Of a stretch of DNA of 64,000 nucleotides, positions 16,774-25,788 are shown piece by piece. The notes below the pieces were generated by a model, which had not been told where the DNA came from, did not search any database, and worked only from the letters and a program-made list of their open reading frames with translations. A program made the position numbers and the translations under genes. Where the stretch lies: assembly GCF_029094525.1 (NCBI RefSeq), contig NZ_CP119107.1, forward strand, positions 806,001 through 870,000, written 5' to 3'. Source of the DNA: Pullulanibacillus sp. KACC 23026 (GTDB taxonomy: Bacteria; Bacillota; Bacilli; Bacillales; Sporolactobacillaceae). Position 1 is the first letter of the stretch, and every line of letters starts with the position of its first letter.

Positions 16774-19529
16774 GAGAAGATGTTATAGTTGTTTCTTCCG
16801 TTTTCTTTTGCTCTGTAGAGTGCGATGTCGGCGTGTTTCATTAGTTCGTGTCTATTAGTCCCATTTTCAGGATAAAAAGCGATGCCTATGCTTGAGGTGG
16901 TATGCAAGACATGTTCGCCGATTTCCCAAGGTTGTTGGAAGGAATCGATAATCCGGTGAGCAATGTGTAAGACATCTTGCTCTTTTTGGATTTCGGGGAG
17001 GAGGATAATAAATTCATCACCACCTAGCCTAGATAGGGTATCGCCATCTCGGAGACTGCCTCGCACCCTTTTCGCAAACTGCTTCAGCAACTCATCGCCA
17101 ACATCATGCCCAAAGGTATCGTTGATTTGTTTAAATTTATCCATATCCATGAACATGACGGCCAGCTTTCGTCTGTAACGCTCCGCTTCTTTTATTGCTT
17201 GGTTCAATCGGTCTTTAAACATTCTTCGGTTGGGAAGTCCTGTTAAGGTATCGTGATAGGCAAAATGATTTAACTTTTCCTCATACATTTTTCTTTCCAT
17301 GATTTCTCTGGAGACGATGAGGAAATGCTCAAATTGACCATTCTCCAAGAAGACAGGTGTGACTTTTGCTTCAAACCATATCCAATTACCCTTACAATCT
17401 CGGAATCGGTACTCAAATTTCCCTATTTCTTTCGTACGTAAAACGATTTGCAGCTGTTTTCTAATCGCTTCTATATCATCGGGATGTACCCAATCTCCTG
17501 CCCGCCTTCCTTCATAGACCTGTAAGGGGAATCCTAATACGGTTTCATGAGAGGGTGAAGCGTATTTAAAATAGCCGTCTTGACTGATAAGGCATACAAA
17601 ATCTGTTATATTGTCGGCAATCAACCGATAGCGCTCTTCGCTTTCTCGTAGAGCTTCCTCTGAATGCTTTCGATCGTTTATGTTTCTTGCCACGACCAAA
17701 ATATGAAGAATATTGCCGTTTTCATCATAAATAGGGTTTCCTCTGGCTTCAAACCATAGATACTGGTTGTTTTTTAAATTTTTTAAGCGGAATTCTTTGC
17801 TCACATTTTCTTTCGTTGTAACAGCCTCGTCAAAGAATTGCTGGACTTTCAACACATCATCGGGGTGGGCGGCATCACGGGCCAAGTTCCCCTGATATTC
17901 TTCAGGAGAAAGACCTAAGACATGTTCATGAGAGAGGGAGGCGTATAGGACCCTTCCTTCTAAATCCAAGACCCCTAACAGGTCGGACATGTTTTCAGCA
18001 ATCAACCGATATTGTTCTTCACTATGACGCAGCGCCTCTTCTGATTGCCTTCTTCTCGTTAAATCATGAACCATCATTAAATAGGACGGTTTCCCGTTAT
18101 AGTCCAAGGATATCCCTGTAACCTCTACATCGATTAAGGTGCCATCTAACCTTAAGAGCTTCTCTTCCGTAGGGGCGACCAGTATTCCTGTTCGGTCTAA
18201 ATCTTGAATTCGCTCATCTACTAATCCTTTAAATTCGGGAGGGGAAAAATCAATAATGTTCTTTCCTTCTAAGTCTGATAAGGAAGCCGCTCCTAATAAT
18301 TTAACGCAGGCAGGATTGGCATATTGAATATAGCCATCTTGATGGACAATGATGGGCTCTGGTGAAAGCTCAACCAGTCGTTTGTATCGTTTTTCACTTT
18401 CTTGTAAGGCCTTTTCCACCTTTTTTCTATCTGTAATATCTTCCAAGATAACTAAGGTAGCGGGTTGACCGTCATATTGGATACCGACACCGCCAATTTC
18501 AACGTCCAGAATCTCTCCGTCCTTCCGAATGATTCTTTCTTCTATTCTTGGCATCTCTTTCCCAATTTTAGCATGGGAGATCCGATCTTCTGAAATTTTA
18601 AAAAAGTCAGGATGGAGATAGGAATAAATAGATTGTCCGACTAAATGATCTTCGTTTGCCAATTTCAAAGCATATGGATTCGCAAAGAGAATGTGTCCAT
18701 CTCGATGAATCACAATCCCTTTTGGTGAATATTCGACAACTCTTCGGTAGCGTTCTTCACTTTCTTTTAATGAGTTTTGTAATTGTTTTCGCTCTGTAAT
18801 ATCCCGGGTAATCTCTGCGGCTCCTAGTACCTGACCGTTTTTATCAACAAAAGGGGAGAAGGTTAAATCGACCGCAATCAATTGACCGTCTTTATTGGTG
18901 CGAAATGTTTCCATTTTGTTCACACACCTCTGATCAACGCCCGCTACCATGTCTTCTTGTTGCTTATAACGAAACTCAGGTATATTAGGCAAAGGCTTTC
19001 CTATTAATTCTTCCCGATTCCATCCATACAGTTTTTCAAATGCGGGATTCACATCGACCACATGTCCATTCACATCCAAAATGTCAATGGCATCCCCTGT
19101 AGAATAAAAAAGGGATCTCATTCGCTCTTCCATTTCATGCAAAGTATCTGTTGTGTGACGGAGCTCCGTTATGTCTTTAGCCACGCCAAACACGCCAATA
19201 ATTTCACCATTCTCCCATAATGGGATGTTTTTCACTTGTAAGTAAACCTTTGAACCATTTTTGTGAAGTAATTGGGTTTCATATTCTGGAGAGTGGCCTT
19301 CAAGTACTTGATTAAAATATAAACGAGTTTCCTCTATATATTCAGGAACAATAAGCTCTTCATAATGGATGCCTTGGATCTCTTCTTTTCTATATCCAAA
19401 CAGTTTAAGGGTTGCTTGATTGATTTCAATAATTATTCCATCTATAGATAAAATAAAGATGGCATCTGGGTTGTATTCGATAATAGATTTGAAGGTCTCA
19501 ATCGATATTTCTTTTAGCCTTAAATTCAT
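16770..19529 (-). CDS. Diguanylate cyclase with six PAS domains
   Basis: A 919-residue soluble protein with AAGGAG before the ATG. Six PAS/PAC units fall at about 8-125, 130-250, 252-372, 377-500, 502-625 and 630-752, each ending in a DITERK-like PAC motif. The C-terminal GGDEF domain (about 755-919) has intact LSRLGGDEF. An RDGD inhibitory I-site lies five residues before the active-site Arg, so product inhibition is predicted. It should make c-di-GMP from two GTP in response to a signal bound or sensed by the PAS string. There is no membrane segment. Its partner 188 bp upstream carries an EAL phosphodiesterase domain and a histidine kinase. Confidence 0.93.
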   Translation of the reverse strand: MNLRLKEISIETFKSIIEYNPDAIFILSIDGIIIEINQATLKLFGYRKEEIQGIHYEELIVPEYIEETRLYFNQVLEGHSPEYETQLLHKNGSKVYLQVKNIPLWENGEIIGVFGVAKDITELRHTTDTLHEMEERMRSLFYSTGDAIDILDVNGHVVDVNPAFEKLYGWNREELIGKPLPNIPEFRYKQQEDMVAGVDQRCVNKMETFRTNKDGQLIAVDLTFSPFVDKNGQVLGAAEITRDITERKQLQNSLKESEERYRRVVEYSPKGIVIHRDGHILFANPYALKLANEDHLVGQSIYSYLHPDFFKISEDRISHAKIGKEMPRIEERIIRKDGEILDVEIGGVGIQYDGQPATLVILEDITDRKKVEKALQESEKRYKRLVELSPEPIIVHQDGYIQYANPACVKLLGAASLSDLEGKNIIDFSPPEFKGLVDERIQDLDRTGILVAPTEEKLLRLDGTLIDVEVTGISLDYNGKPSYLMMVHDLTRRRQSEEALRHSEEQYRLIAENMSDLLGVLDLEGRVLYASLSHEHVLGLSPEEYQGNLARDAAHPDDVLKVQQFFDEAVTTKENVSKEFRLKNLKNNQYLWFEARGNPIYDENGNILHILVVARNINDRKHSEEALRESEERYRLIADNITDFVCLISQDGYFKYASPSHETVLGFPLQVYEGRRAGDWVHPDDIEAIRKQLQIVLRTKEIGKFEYRFRDCKGNWIWFEAKVTPVFLENGQFEHFLIVSREIMERKMYEEKLNHFAYHDTLTGLPNRRMFKDRLNQAIKEAERYRRKLAVMFMDMDKFKQINDTFGHDVGDELLKQFAKRVRGSLRDGDTLSRLGGDEFIILLPEIQKEQDVLHIAHRIIDSFQQPWEIGEHVLHTTSSIGIAFYPENGTNRHELMKHADIALYRAKENGRNNYNIFS

Positions 19530-19717
19530 TGTCTCAGTTCTCCTTAGCCAATCCAGATGTCCTCGTACCTAAAGACCTGTGGCTCCTCAAATCCCTGACT
19601 CTCGTACAGGGCTTTCTCTTTATTTCGATTCTAAATCGTGAAACGTTACTCATTAAAAAATCTGGTTTGTCTTAGAATGAATCAAGTAGGCTGTTTATAA
19701 ACCTAGTTTAATGAGGC

Positions 19718-22318
19718 TCAAATGGATAAAGTCACCTTAGCCACTGTTCCGTCGTCAAGCTTGCTCTCAAAGTCAATGGTTCCCCCTTGTTCTTGAACCA
19801 TTTTCTGAGTCATCATTAAACCTAACCCTGTTCCTTTTTCTTTTGTATTAAAAAAAGGTTCACCGATCTTTTTGATCCGTTCATCAGGAATACCCGTCCC
19901 TTGGTCGATAAATTTGAGCTGAATAAAGTCTTGAGTTTGCCGGGAAAGTTGAATGGTGATCTTTCCGCCATTAGGCATAGCTTCCACTGCATTTTGTAGA
20001 ATATTAATAAACACGCGTTTCATTTGATTGCCATCACAACAAATCATGGGTAAATCAGGAGCCAGCTCTTGTACGATCTCAATGTTATTCAAATGAGCTT
20101 GTGATTCAAACAAACGGATTACTTGTTGCAGGACGATTTTTATATCCAGTTTTTCTTTTTTTGGAGAGTGAGGTTTGGCGAAGGCCAAAAATCCATCTAC
20201 AATAGCCTCTAAGTTAGAAATTTCACTTAGGATCGTATCTATATATAAAGGCTGAGCTTGATCCATTTGCTTATTGAATAATTGAACAAAGCCTTTGATG
20301 GCAGTAAGAGGATTTCTAATCTCATGGGCAACCCCAGCGGCCAATTGCCCCACCACTGAAAGTTTTTCTGATTTCAGAAGCATCTCTTCGGCTTTCTTTC
20401 TTTCGGAAATATCCCGTGCGACGACTAAAACATGCTTGATTTCATTCTCTTCATCCAATACAGGTGTTGCAACCCCTTCTACAAAGACCCAGCCCCCGTT
20501 GGCATGTTTAAATCGAAATTCGACGGGACAAGATGTTTTGGTTGAACTAATATTCAAATATTGTTGTTGAATTTGCGGAATGTCGTCAGGGTGGGCAAAT
20601 TCAAATCCGCTAGACCCTTCATAAACAGCAGGGGGGAATCCTAATATGGTCTCATGAGAGGGGGAGGCATATTGGACGATTCCTTCTGTGTCCATGATCC
20701 CAATAAGATCGTGCATATTGTCTGCAATTAAACGATATTTTTCTTCACTTTGGCGAATGGCCTCCTCAGCCTGCTTTCTTGCTGTCAAATCGTGAGTGAT
20801 CATTAAATAGGAAGGTGTTCCTTCGTAATTAAATGAAATCCCGGTTACTTCTACATCAATGAGTGTTCCATCCAAACAAATGAGTTTCTCTTCTGTAGGT
20901 GTTACTAGAATGCCTTCTCGATCCAATCGACGGATTCGTTCTTCTACCAAGTTTCTATAGTCAGGCGGAGAAAAATCACGGACATACTTACCAACTAATT
21001 CTTCTAAAGATGAAGCTTTTAGCAACTCGATAAAAGCAGGGTTTGCAAATTGAATGGTCCCATTTTGATGAACGACCATTGGTTCAGGGGACAGTTCTAC
21101 CAATTGCCTATATTGTCTCTCGCTCTTTTGCAAAGCTTCTTCGGCAAACTTTCTTTGAGTGATATCGACACATGAGCTTATGACCTCAACGACTTGTCCA
21201 CCTCTCCTAATTGGGCGTAAAGAGGCGGTATACCAAACACCGTTGAGCTCTCCCTCATAAGTGACATGTTCTTCACCTTCCCATGCCCTTTGGTAATAGT
21301 CGTAGTATCTGTCCGCCAAAGCTTTGGGAAGAAAATCATGAAGACTTTTGCCTAATAATTGTTCAGGGGTCAGTCCCATTCGGTATAACAATTCGCCATC
21401 ACTTACTGTATAAATAAATGTTCCATCGTGTTTGATAAACTTAAGAATTAAGCCTTGTTGCTGCCGAACGGTGTCTCTTAATTCTTGCTGAGCCTTTTCC
21501 AGCGATTCTTCTAACCATTTTTGCCTATTGATATGTTGCGGAATTCCGTTGTGAGGGGTGATGCCTTCAATGCCATCAAATTTTTGTACGAGTTCATCAG
21601 GAGGCAGAGCTTTGGAAAAAAAGAACCCTTGAGCTTTGTTGCAAAGATTCTGTTGAAGGAAAATCAAATGGTCTCTTGATTCCACGCCTTCAGCGATGAC
21701 CTCTATTTCTAATTGGTGAGCCATCGCAATAATGGCTTTGACTATAGTGGCATCTTTTCTGTCTGTTGTGCAAGACCGGACAAATGATTGGTCAATCTTG
21801 ATTCGATCTATAGGGAATTCCTTTAGGTAATACAAGGAACTGTAACCTGTTCCGAAGTCATCCATGCTTATTTTGACACCAATGCGCTTCAAATCATTCA
21901 ATATAGGAAAAACCTTATGGACATCCATCACCATGCTTTCCGTTATTTCCAATTCTAGGAACTCCGGAGAAAGCTCTGTCTCTTCTAATACTTGTTCGAT
22001 CATGTCTACTAAATTAGGTTGATAAAATTGGGAAGCAGACAAATTGACGGCCATTATCATAGGAGGAAGTCCAGCCTCTTGCCAATTCTTACTTTGCTTG
22101 CAGGCCGTTCTTAATACCCATTCACCGATAGGAAGAATCATACCGGTCTGCTCCGCAAAAGGAATAAATTTTTCAGGCGAAATCATGCCTTCCTCTGGAT
22201 GATTCCATCTGATTAAGGCTTCCACTCCTTCAATTTCACCTGTAACCAGATGAATTTTCGGCTGATAGTGAACAAGAAACTCTTCCCTCTCAAGTGCCAA
22301 TCTAAGTGCAGCTTCCAA
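19718..22318 (-). CDS. EAL phosphodiesterase - three PAS - histidine kinase fusion
   Basis: An 866-residue protein. EAL domain at about 5-245 with catalytic residues intact: VEALIRW, VNLSASQF, LELEITES, MDDFGTGYSS, IDRIKIDQSF, IAEGVES. PAS domains at about 290-395, 400-520 and 525-650. HisKA (GQLAAGVAHEIRNPLTAIKG, phospho-His near 667) and HATPase (DQGTGIP, TGLGL) fill 655-866 and resemble Bacillus phosphorelay kinases. It would cleave c-di-GMP and phosphorylate a response regulator or Spo0F-like partner. The only in-frame start is TTG at 22318; an in-frame ATG at 22336 with good GGGGAG is followed by AAG GGA TGA, so the 5' end may have been shortened by a stop. No GGDEF precedes the EAL domain. 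Confidence 0.85.
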   Translation of the reverse strand: MEAALRLALEREEFLVHYQPKIHLVTGEIEGVEALIRWNHPEEGMISPEKFIPFAEQTGMILPIGEWVLRTACKQSKNWQEAGLPPMIMAVNLSASQFYQPNLVDMIEQVLEETELSPEFLELEITESMVMDVHKVFPILNDLKRIGVKISMDDFGTGYSSLYYLKEFPIDRIKIDQSFVRSCTTDRKDATIVKAIIAMAHQLEIEVIAEGVESRDHLIFLQQNLCNKAQGFFFSKALPPDELVQKFDGIEGITPHNGIPQHINRQKWLEESLEKAQQELRDTVRQQQGLILKFIKHDGTFIYTVSDGELLYRMGLTPEQLLGKSLHDFLPKALADRYYDYYQRAWEGEEHVTYEGELNGVWYTASLRPIRRGGQVVEVISSCVDITQRKFAEEALQKSERQYRQLVELSPEPMVVHQNGTIQFANPAFIELLKASSLEELVGKYVRDFSPPDYRNLVEERIRRLDREGILVTPTEEKLICLDGTLIDVEVTGISFNYEGTPSYLMITHDLTARKQAEEAIRQSEEKYRLIADNMHDLIGIMDTEGIVQYASPSHETILGFPPAVYEGSSGFEFAHPDDIPQIQQQYLNISSTKTSCPVEFRFKHANGGWVFVEGVATPVLDEENEIKHVLVVARDISERKKAEEMLLKSEKLSVVGQLAAGVAHEIRNPLTAIKGFVQLFNKQMDQAQPLYIDTILSEISNLEAIVDGFLAFAKPHSPKKEKLDIKIVLQQVIRLFESQAHLNNIEIVQELAPDLPMICCDGNQMKRVFINILQNAVEAMPNGGKITIQLSRQTQDFIQLKFIDQGTGIPDERIKKIGEPFFNTKEKGTGLGLMMTQKMVQEQGGTIDFESKLDDGTVAKVTLSI

Positions 22319-22348
22319 TTGCCTTCATCCCTTCATTTTATCTCCCCA

Positions 22349-22376
22349 GAAACAGAGGGACGGTTCTCGTGTTTCA
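22349..22376. repeat. Palindromic element, single copy
   Basis: AACAGAGGGACGGTTCTCGTGTTTC; located in the 5' region of the EAL-kinase gene, so it may lie in the leader RNA or between promoter and ribosome site. Confidence 0.75.
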
Positions 22377-22490
22377 TTCGCAAATCGAAAAGAAACACTC
22401 ACATTTTATTTGACTATATAAAATTCCATTAGCATTAACAATAGGAAAGCAGTGCCACTTTTTAATAATGTTTCTAGGAGAACCTTCTTA

Positions 22491-22520
22491 TTGAAACGGA
22501 GGGACGGTTCTTGCGGTTCA
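22491..22520. repeat. Palindromic element, single copy
   Basis: GAAACGGAGGGACGGTTCTTG followed by CGGTTCAC. It lies in the gene-poor stretch upstream of the EAL-kinase gene. Confidence 0.75.
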
Positions 22521-23006
22521 CTCTCTGATCTAATAGTGATCGACCTTAATAAGAGGGGGAGAGGTGTCTCACATTGGCGTGTAAAATTGAATATGAAACA
22601 AATGAATTTGTGGTATCTGTCGCGATTTCAAGTGTGTTTTCTATAGCAAATAGGGAGGGAATCTTTTAGCATAGTGATGTTCAAAACTCTTAAGCCTTTT
22701 TTAGTGATCACATAACTTTCAGTGGATATTGGTATAATCCTCATAAGTGTTATAATGGCTATTTTTTCGGAAAAATATATAACTACATCCGCGCTTTTGA
22801 AACATTTTCCATCTGTTATCTTCAAGATTATGGGAAGCAAAGACTAATGCGAATGATGGATAGGAAAAAGAGGACTCAAAGATTGCGATGGTTAAGAAGT
22901 ATTTAAGTGTATCGATTAATTATAATAGCGAAATGACACATTGAAGGGCAGGGCTTTTCTTAGCTGATCATGTAGTTAATAGAGTCTAAGTCAAACCGAC
23001 GTGATT
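22521..23006. other. Intergenic, no intact gene seen
   Basis: AT-rich sequence between the EAL-kinase promoter region and the LCP remnant. Short open frames on both strands lack ribosome sites or recognisable products. Confidence 0.5.
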
Positions 23007-23189
23007 GGCGGGATAGAGGGCTTTTATAAAAGGGTTAACATTAAAGAATACTTAATGGATCGAGCCAAGCAATCTGTTCGAATCAATCATTTAAATCCTC
23101 AAGTAGAATTCGACAGCAGTGAGCGCAAGCGTCAAGTCATTCAAATCATCCAGGCCGTTATATAGAAGAAAAAACGTTTTGTGATTAAA
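23007..23189 (+). pseudogene. Remnant of a LytR-CpsA-Psr gene
   Basis: In one frame the sequence reads a GGI, then EGFYKR and NPQVEFDSSERKRQVIQIIQ, a stop, then KKKRFVIK. This lines up with GGIQ, DEGYYKK and DPQGDFGRNERQRQVIQAVI of the intact LCP gene at 27265. It has lost about ten residues after GGI and has an in-frame TAG. It is a decayed partial copy with no start. Confidence 0.65.
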
Positions 23190-23225
23190 GTTTCGGTCAG
23201 CTCATAAAGGTGATCGTAACAAATA

Positions 23226-23269
23226 GGGTGGGCTGCTAAAGAAGGTTAGTCTCATACATTGGCCCACCC
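23226..23269. terminator. 8-bp GC inverted repeat, possible terminator for the MEDS gene
   Basis: GGGTGGGC (23226-23233) pairs with GCCCACCC (23262-23269) around a 28-base loop, just past the stop of the minus-strand MEDS gene. There is no long T tract, so termination is uncertain. Confidence 0.4.
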
Positions 23270-23290
23270 AAACATACTCTTTGCCAAGTT

Positions 23291-23845
23291 TTATTTATTA
23301 TATAAGGAAGATCGAACAAATTCGTCATCAGTCATAAGGTATTCGTGGCTTCTCATCATTGATGTTTGAAGTGATGCTGAAACATCTTCTACAGAATAAG
23401 AACAGACAGACATCAGTTCCATTTCATTAACACTATAGTTAGCACGATTTTCGAAGTCCACAATTTTCTTTAATATACCGTTATCGTCTCTCCATATCAC
23501 TCTTGCCCATGTACGTACAGTAATATTATTCTTTAAAATTGGAGTAAGCACCTCACTAAAATGATGAACAATATTTTCTATATTAAAATCTCCATAATAA
23601 TTGTAAAACATAAGATTATCAATATAATGTAGATTCTCCATCTTTTTCAGTGGAAAGAGACTTTTAATCCTTTTTTCAACCTTTTGGTAGGTTAAGTAGT
23701 CCTCTATTAATAGAATATGGTGGCCTCTATCAATCCCTCCTTTCGTATAGGCCACTAAGTTGTCAATATACTTATGCTCATCATTAAAAACGTATAGTAT
23801 ATGGGCTGAGTTTGAAACAGTTTGATATTTGGTTAATTCTAACAT
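23291..23845 (-). CDS. MEDS (DcmR-like sensory) domain protein
   Basis: A 184-residue single-domain protein that fits the MEDS fold (a RecA-like sensory domain first described in DcmR): HILYVFNDEHKYIDNLVAYTKGG near the start, GHHILLIEDYLTY (about 41-53) and an N-terminal strand-helix order typical of the family. MEDS domains act as sensors or regulator partners; the ligand is unknown. Its C-terminus (YLMTDDEFVRSSLY) resembles that of the XRE regulator upstream (YIMTDFELVVSPLF), so the two are probably related. Only a weak GGTG site precedes the ATG. A repeat of about 160 bp separates the two genes. Confidence 0.6.
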   Translation of the reverse strand: MLELTKYQTVSNSAHILYVFNDEHKYIDNLVAYTKGGIDRGHHILLIEDYLTYQKVEKRIKSLFPLKKMENLHYIDNLMFYNYYGDFNIENIVHHFSEVLTPILKNNITVRTWARVIWRDDNGILKKIVDFENRANYSVNEMELMSVCSYSVEDVSASLQTSMMRSHEYLMTDDEFVRSSLYNK

Positions 23846-23880
23846 TTTTCACCGTATCCTCATGATGTTCTATATTTTAG

Positions 23881-24039
23881 GTTGTTTTGGCTCCAATAAG
23901 CTCGCTTTCCGTGGGCAATCCGTGAGCCTCCTCGGCAAAATACGCCTGCGGGATCTCACCTGGCTTGCTATTCCCTCAGGAGTCTCGCCTATTTCCACCT
24001 ATTTTTTATCAAATAGCAACAATCTTTTAAAAAAGAGCC
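23881..24039. repeat. Dispersed ~160-bp element, copy 1
   Basis: Runs from GTTGTTTTGGCTCCAATAAG to CAACAATCTTTTAAAAAAGA. It is closely similar over its whole length to 33542-33707 and partly similar, in reverse orientation, to 41757-41882. It has internal inverted parts (CTCGCTTTCCGTGGG, CCTGCGGG/CCCTCAGG) and no credible gene. Confidence 0.85.
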
Positions 24040-24071
24040 CTATTGTATTAGGTGGGAAACCTTAAGAAAAA

Positions 24072-24890
24072 TTATAAATTCTCTTGTATAAACAAGGAAG
24101 GGAGTATTCGCTTCTTGGTTTGGTCGAATAAGGGAGAAACAACTAATTCAAAATCAGTCATTATATATGGATATTGTCTCATTAGCTTAATATAAATATC
24201 TGAGGATAACTCAGGAGCAATGTAAGAACGTACCAAGAATAATTCCTTGTAATTTAAGACTAAATTTTCCTTTTTTAAATAGATCGTTAACTCGTTAAAC
24301 CAATCCTTGTTGTTATATCGTTTATCATTTGACCACATTAATATTGGAGGATTAAATCGTTCAAACCTAGTCATTAAAGATGACATTGTTTTAGCTAGTT
24401 CATCAAAAAAAATTTGGTTGAACTCTTCATTGTTAATAAATGTAAAATGACTTAAAAGGTCATAGTGAGCCATTTTTTTCCTTAGTTGTATTTTTATCTT
24501 GTTACAATTGTTAGCGCTATCAATAATTACGCAATAGCCTTTTTTATTAAAATTCGAGAATAAAAACATTAAAATGTTACGATAGTATTTTTCGTAGTCA
24601 TTATATAGATATAACAATTTTCCAAAATTCAATTCGTTTAGATCAAAACTACTGTTTTCTAAAGAAGCATTTTGAAAAACACTATCCTTGTGGTTAGTTT
24701 GACCTTCAAAGAATTTACATGGATCGACATTTAAAATCCTTGCTATGCTATGAGCAACTGAAGGACTAGGGTTACGCTTTCCATTTTCAATCTGTGAATA
24801 GTAGCTCCGATCAATATAAACACAATTGGCTAACTGTTCCTGTGTTAATCCTCTTGACTTTCGGAGTTGGCTCAACCATTCTCTTTTCAT
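24072..24890 (-). CDS. XRE-family regulator with C-terminal MEDS-like region
   Basis: 272 residues, GGGAGGAGG before the ATG. Residues 5-60 form a Cro/CI-type helix-turn-helix (LTQEQLANCVYIDRSYYSQIE). Residues about 85-260 are an alpha/beta region that ends in MTDFELVVSPLF, matching the tail of the neighbouring MEDS protein. This suggests that a MEDS-like sensor domain controls DNA binding (inference; the sequence is divergent). A Spo0E-type phosphatase gene starts 370 bp away in the divergent direction and may be controlled from the same spacer. Codon use is very AT-rich compared with the puc and dtnK blocks. Confidence 0.75.
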   Translation of the reverse strand: MKREWLSQLRKSRGLTQEQLANCVYIDRSYYSQIENGKRNPSPSVAHSIARILNVDPCKFFEGQTNHKDSVFQNASLENSSFDLNELNFGKLLYLYNDYEKYYRNILMFLFSNFNKKGYCVIIDSANNCNKIKIQLRKKMAHYDLLSHFTFINNEEFNQIFFDELAKTMSSLMTRFERFNPPILMWSNDKRYNNKDWFNELTIYLKKENLVLNYKELFLVRSYIAPELSSDIYIKLMRQYPYIMTDFELVVSPLFDQTKKRILPSLFIQENL

Positions 24891-25091
24891 TTTAGCCTCC
24901 TCCCACTTTCTAGAACTTAAAGTTTCTTGTTGAAAAGGGTTTTGGCAACATTCTTAATTCGAGTTTATATAGTTAATTAAAACACAAAAAATCTCTTAAT
25001 AGTTCTGGTAATAATTATAAGTCTAACCAAAACTTGTTGTTTAGCTTTCCAACTTAGTTGGGTTAAATTTTAACAAAATTCTAAGTCTGAA

Positions 25092-25124
25092 AATGTGGCA
25101 AGATGCCACATTCTTCTTTTTTTT
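25092..25124 (+). terminator. Terminator-like hairpin upstream of the Spo0E-like gene
   Basis: AATGTGGCA / TGCCACATT (9 bp, 3-base loop) followed by a T-rich tract. It lies about 135 bp before the Spo0E-like gene. It could end readthrough or act as an attenuator if the promoter is further upstream. Confidence 0.6.
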
Positions 25125-25256
25125 ACCTAAATTTGTTGAAATTTATAGAGTAATCGTTACTATGTTAGATAGCTTGGGCTTTATAGTCAAAAACAGGCAG
25201 CATCTAAAATTAGACCAATTAGTCCAATTTCTATACAAGATGAAAGGTGCAAAATT

Positions 25257-25418
25257 ATGGACTCTCTAAAAGATTGTTATTTAAAACTAAGTAAATTAAG
25301 AAGGGAAATGATTAAGAAAGGATTAGAAAAAGGTTTCAATCATGAAGATACCTTGGCAATCAGTAAAAAGATGGATGCTATTATTCTTGAAATACAAAAG
25401 GAAGAAAACAAACTCTGA
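25257..25418 (+). CDS. Spo0E-family aspartyl-phosphate phosphatase
   Basis: A 53-residue protein with GAAAGGTG before the ATG. The helical hairpin pattern of the Spo0E family is clear: LSKLRREMIKKGLEKGFNHE, then TLAISKKMDAIILEIQ. In family members the second helix carries S-Q-E-L-D; here it is SKKMD, keeping the Ser and Asp. Spo0E proteins remove phosphate from Spo0A~P and delay sporulation. Loss of the Gln and Glu may change its partner. It stands alone, divergent from the XRE/MEDS regulator. Confidence 0.85.
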   Translation: MDSLKDCYLKLSKLRREMIKKGLEKGFNHEDTLAISKKMDAIILEIQKEENKL

Positions 25419-25788
25419 TTATAAGACTACTATCACCTTTTAATCAAAAATATGAAACAGAGCGTTAGGGGCATCTTTAATGAAAAGGATTAAAGGAAGG
25501 TAATCAACAAGAATTATTATGGAATTCCCCCAAAAGTAATGAGATACTTGTTTATCTATTTTTTGATGCTCTTTGTATTTTTGACTATAAAGGTGAAGTT
25601 ATAAGAAAAGTAGCTCGTCACAAAAAAACTAGCCGCTTAACATTTGTGAACCTATTCATCTAAAGCATTCGCATTCAGATTGATAGAGGGGAATAAATAA
25701 TTTATTAAATAATTAAATAAGCCATGAAAAGATTGGTTATAATTAGCTAAAGATAGATTCCATTTTGTAATCATAAGGAATGACTTAT
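25419..25788. other. Intergenic, possible remnant of a small gene
   Basis: Between the Spo0E-like and VanZ-like genes there is one open stretch of about 60 codons (about 25484-25665, plus strand; it contains FFDALCIFDYKGEVIRKV) without a start codon or ribosome site. I do not recognise it; it could be a decayed regulator. Confidence 0.35.

Noticed and set aside
24072-24890. Prophage CI-type repressor
   Set aside because: No phage genes nearby; the C-terminal part resembles the neighbouring MEDS protein and has no peptidase motif.
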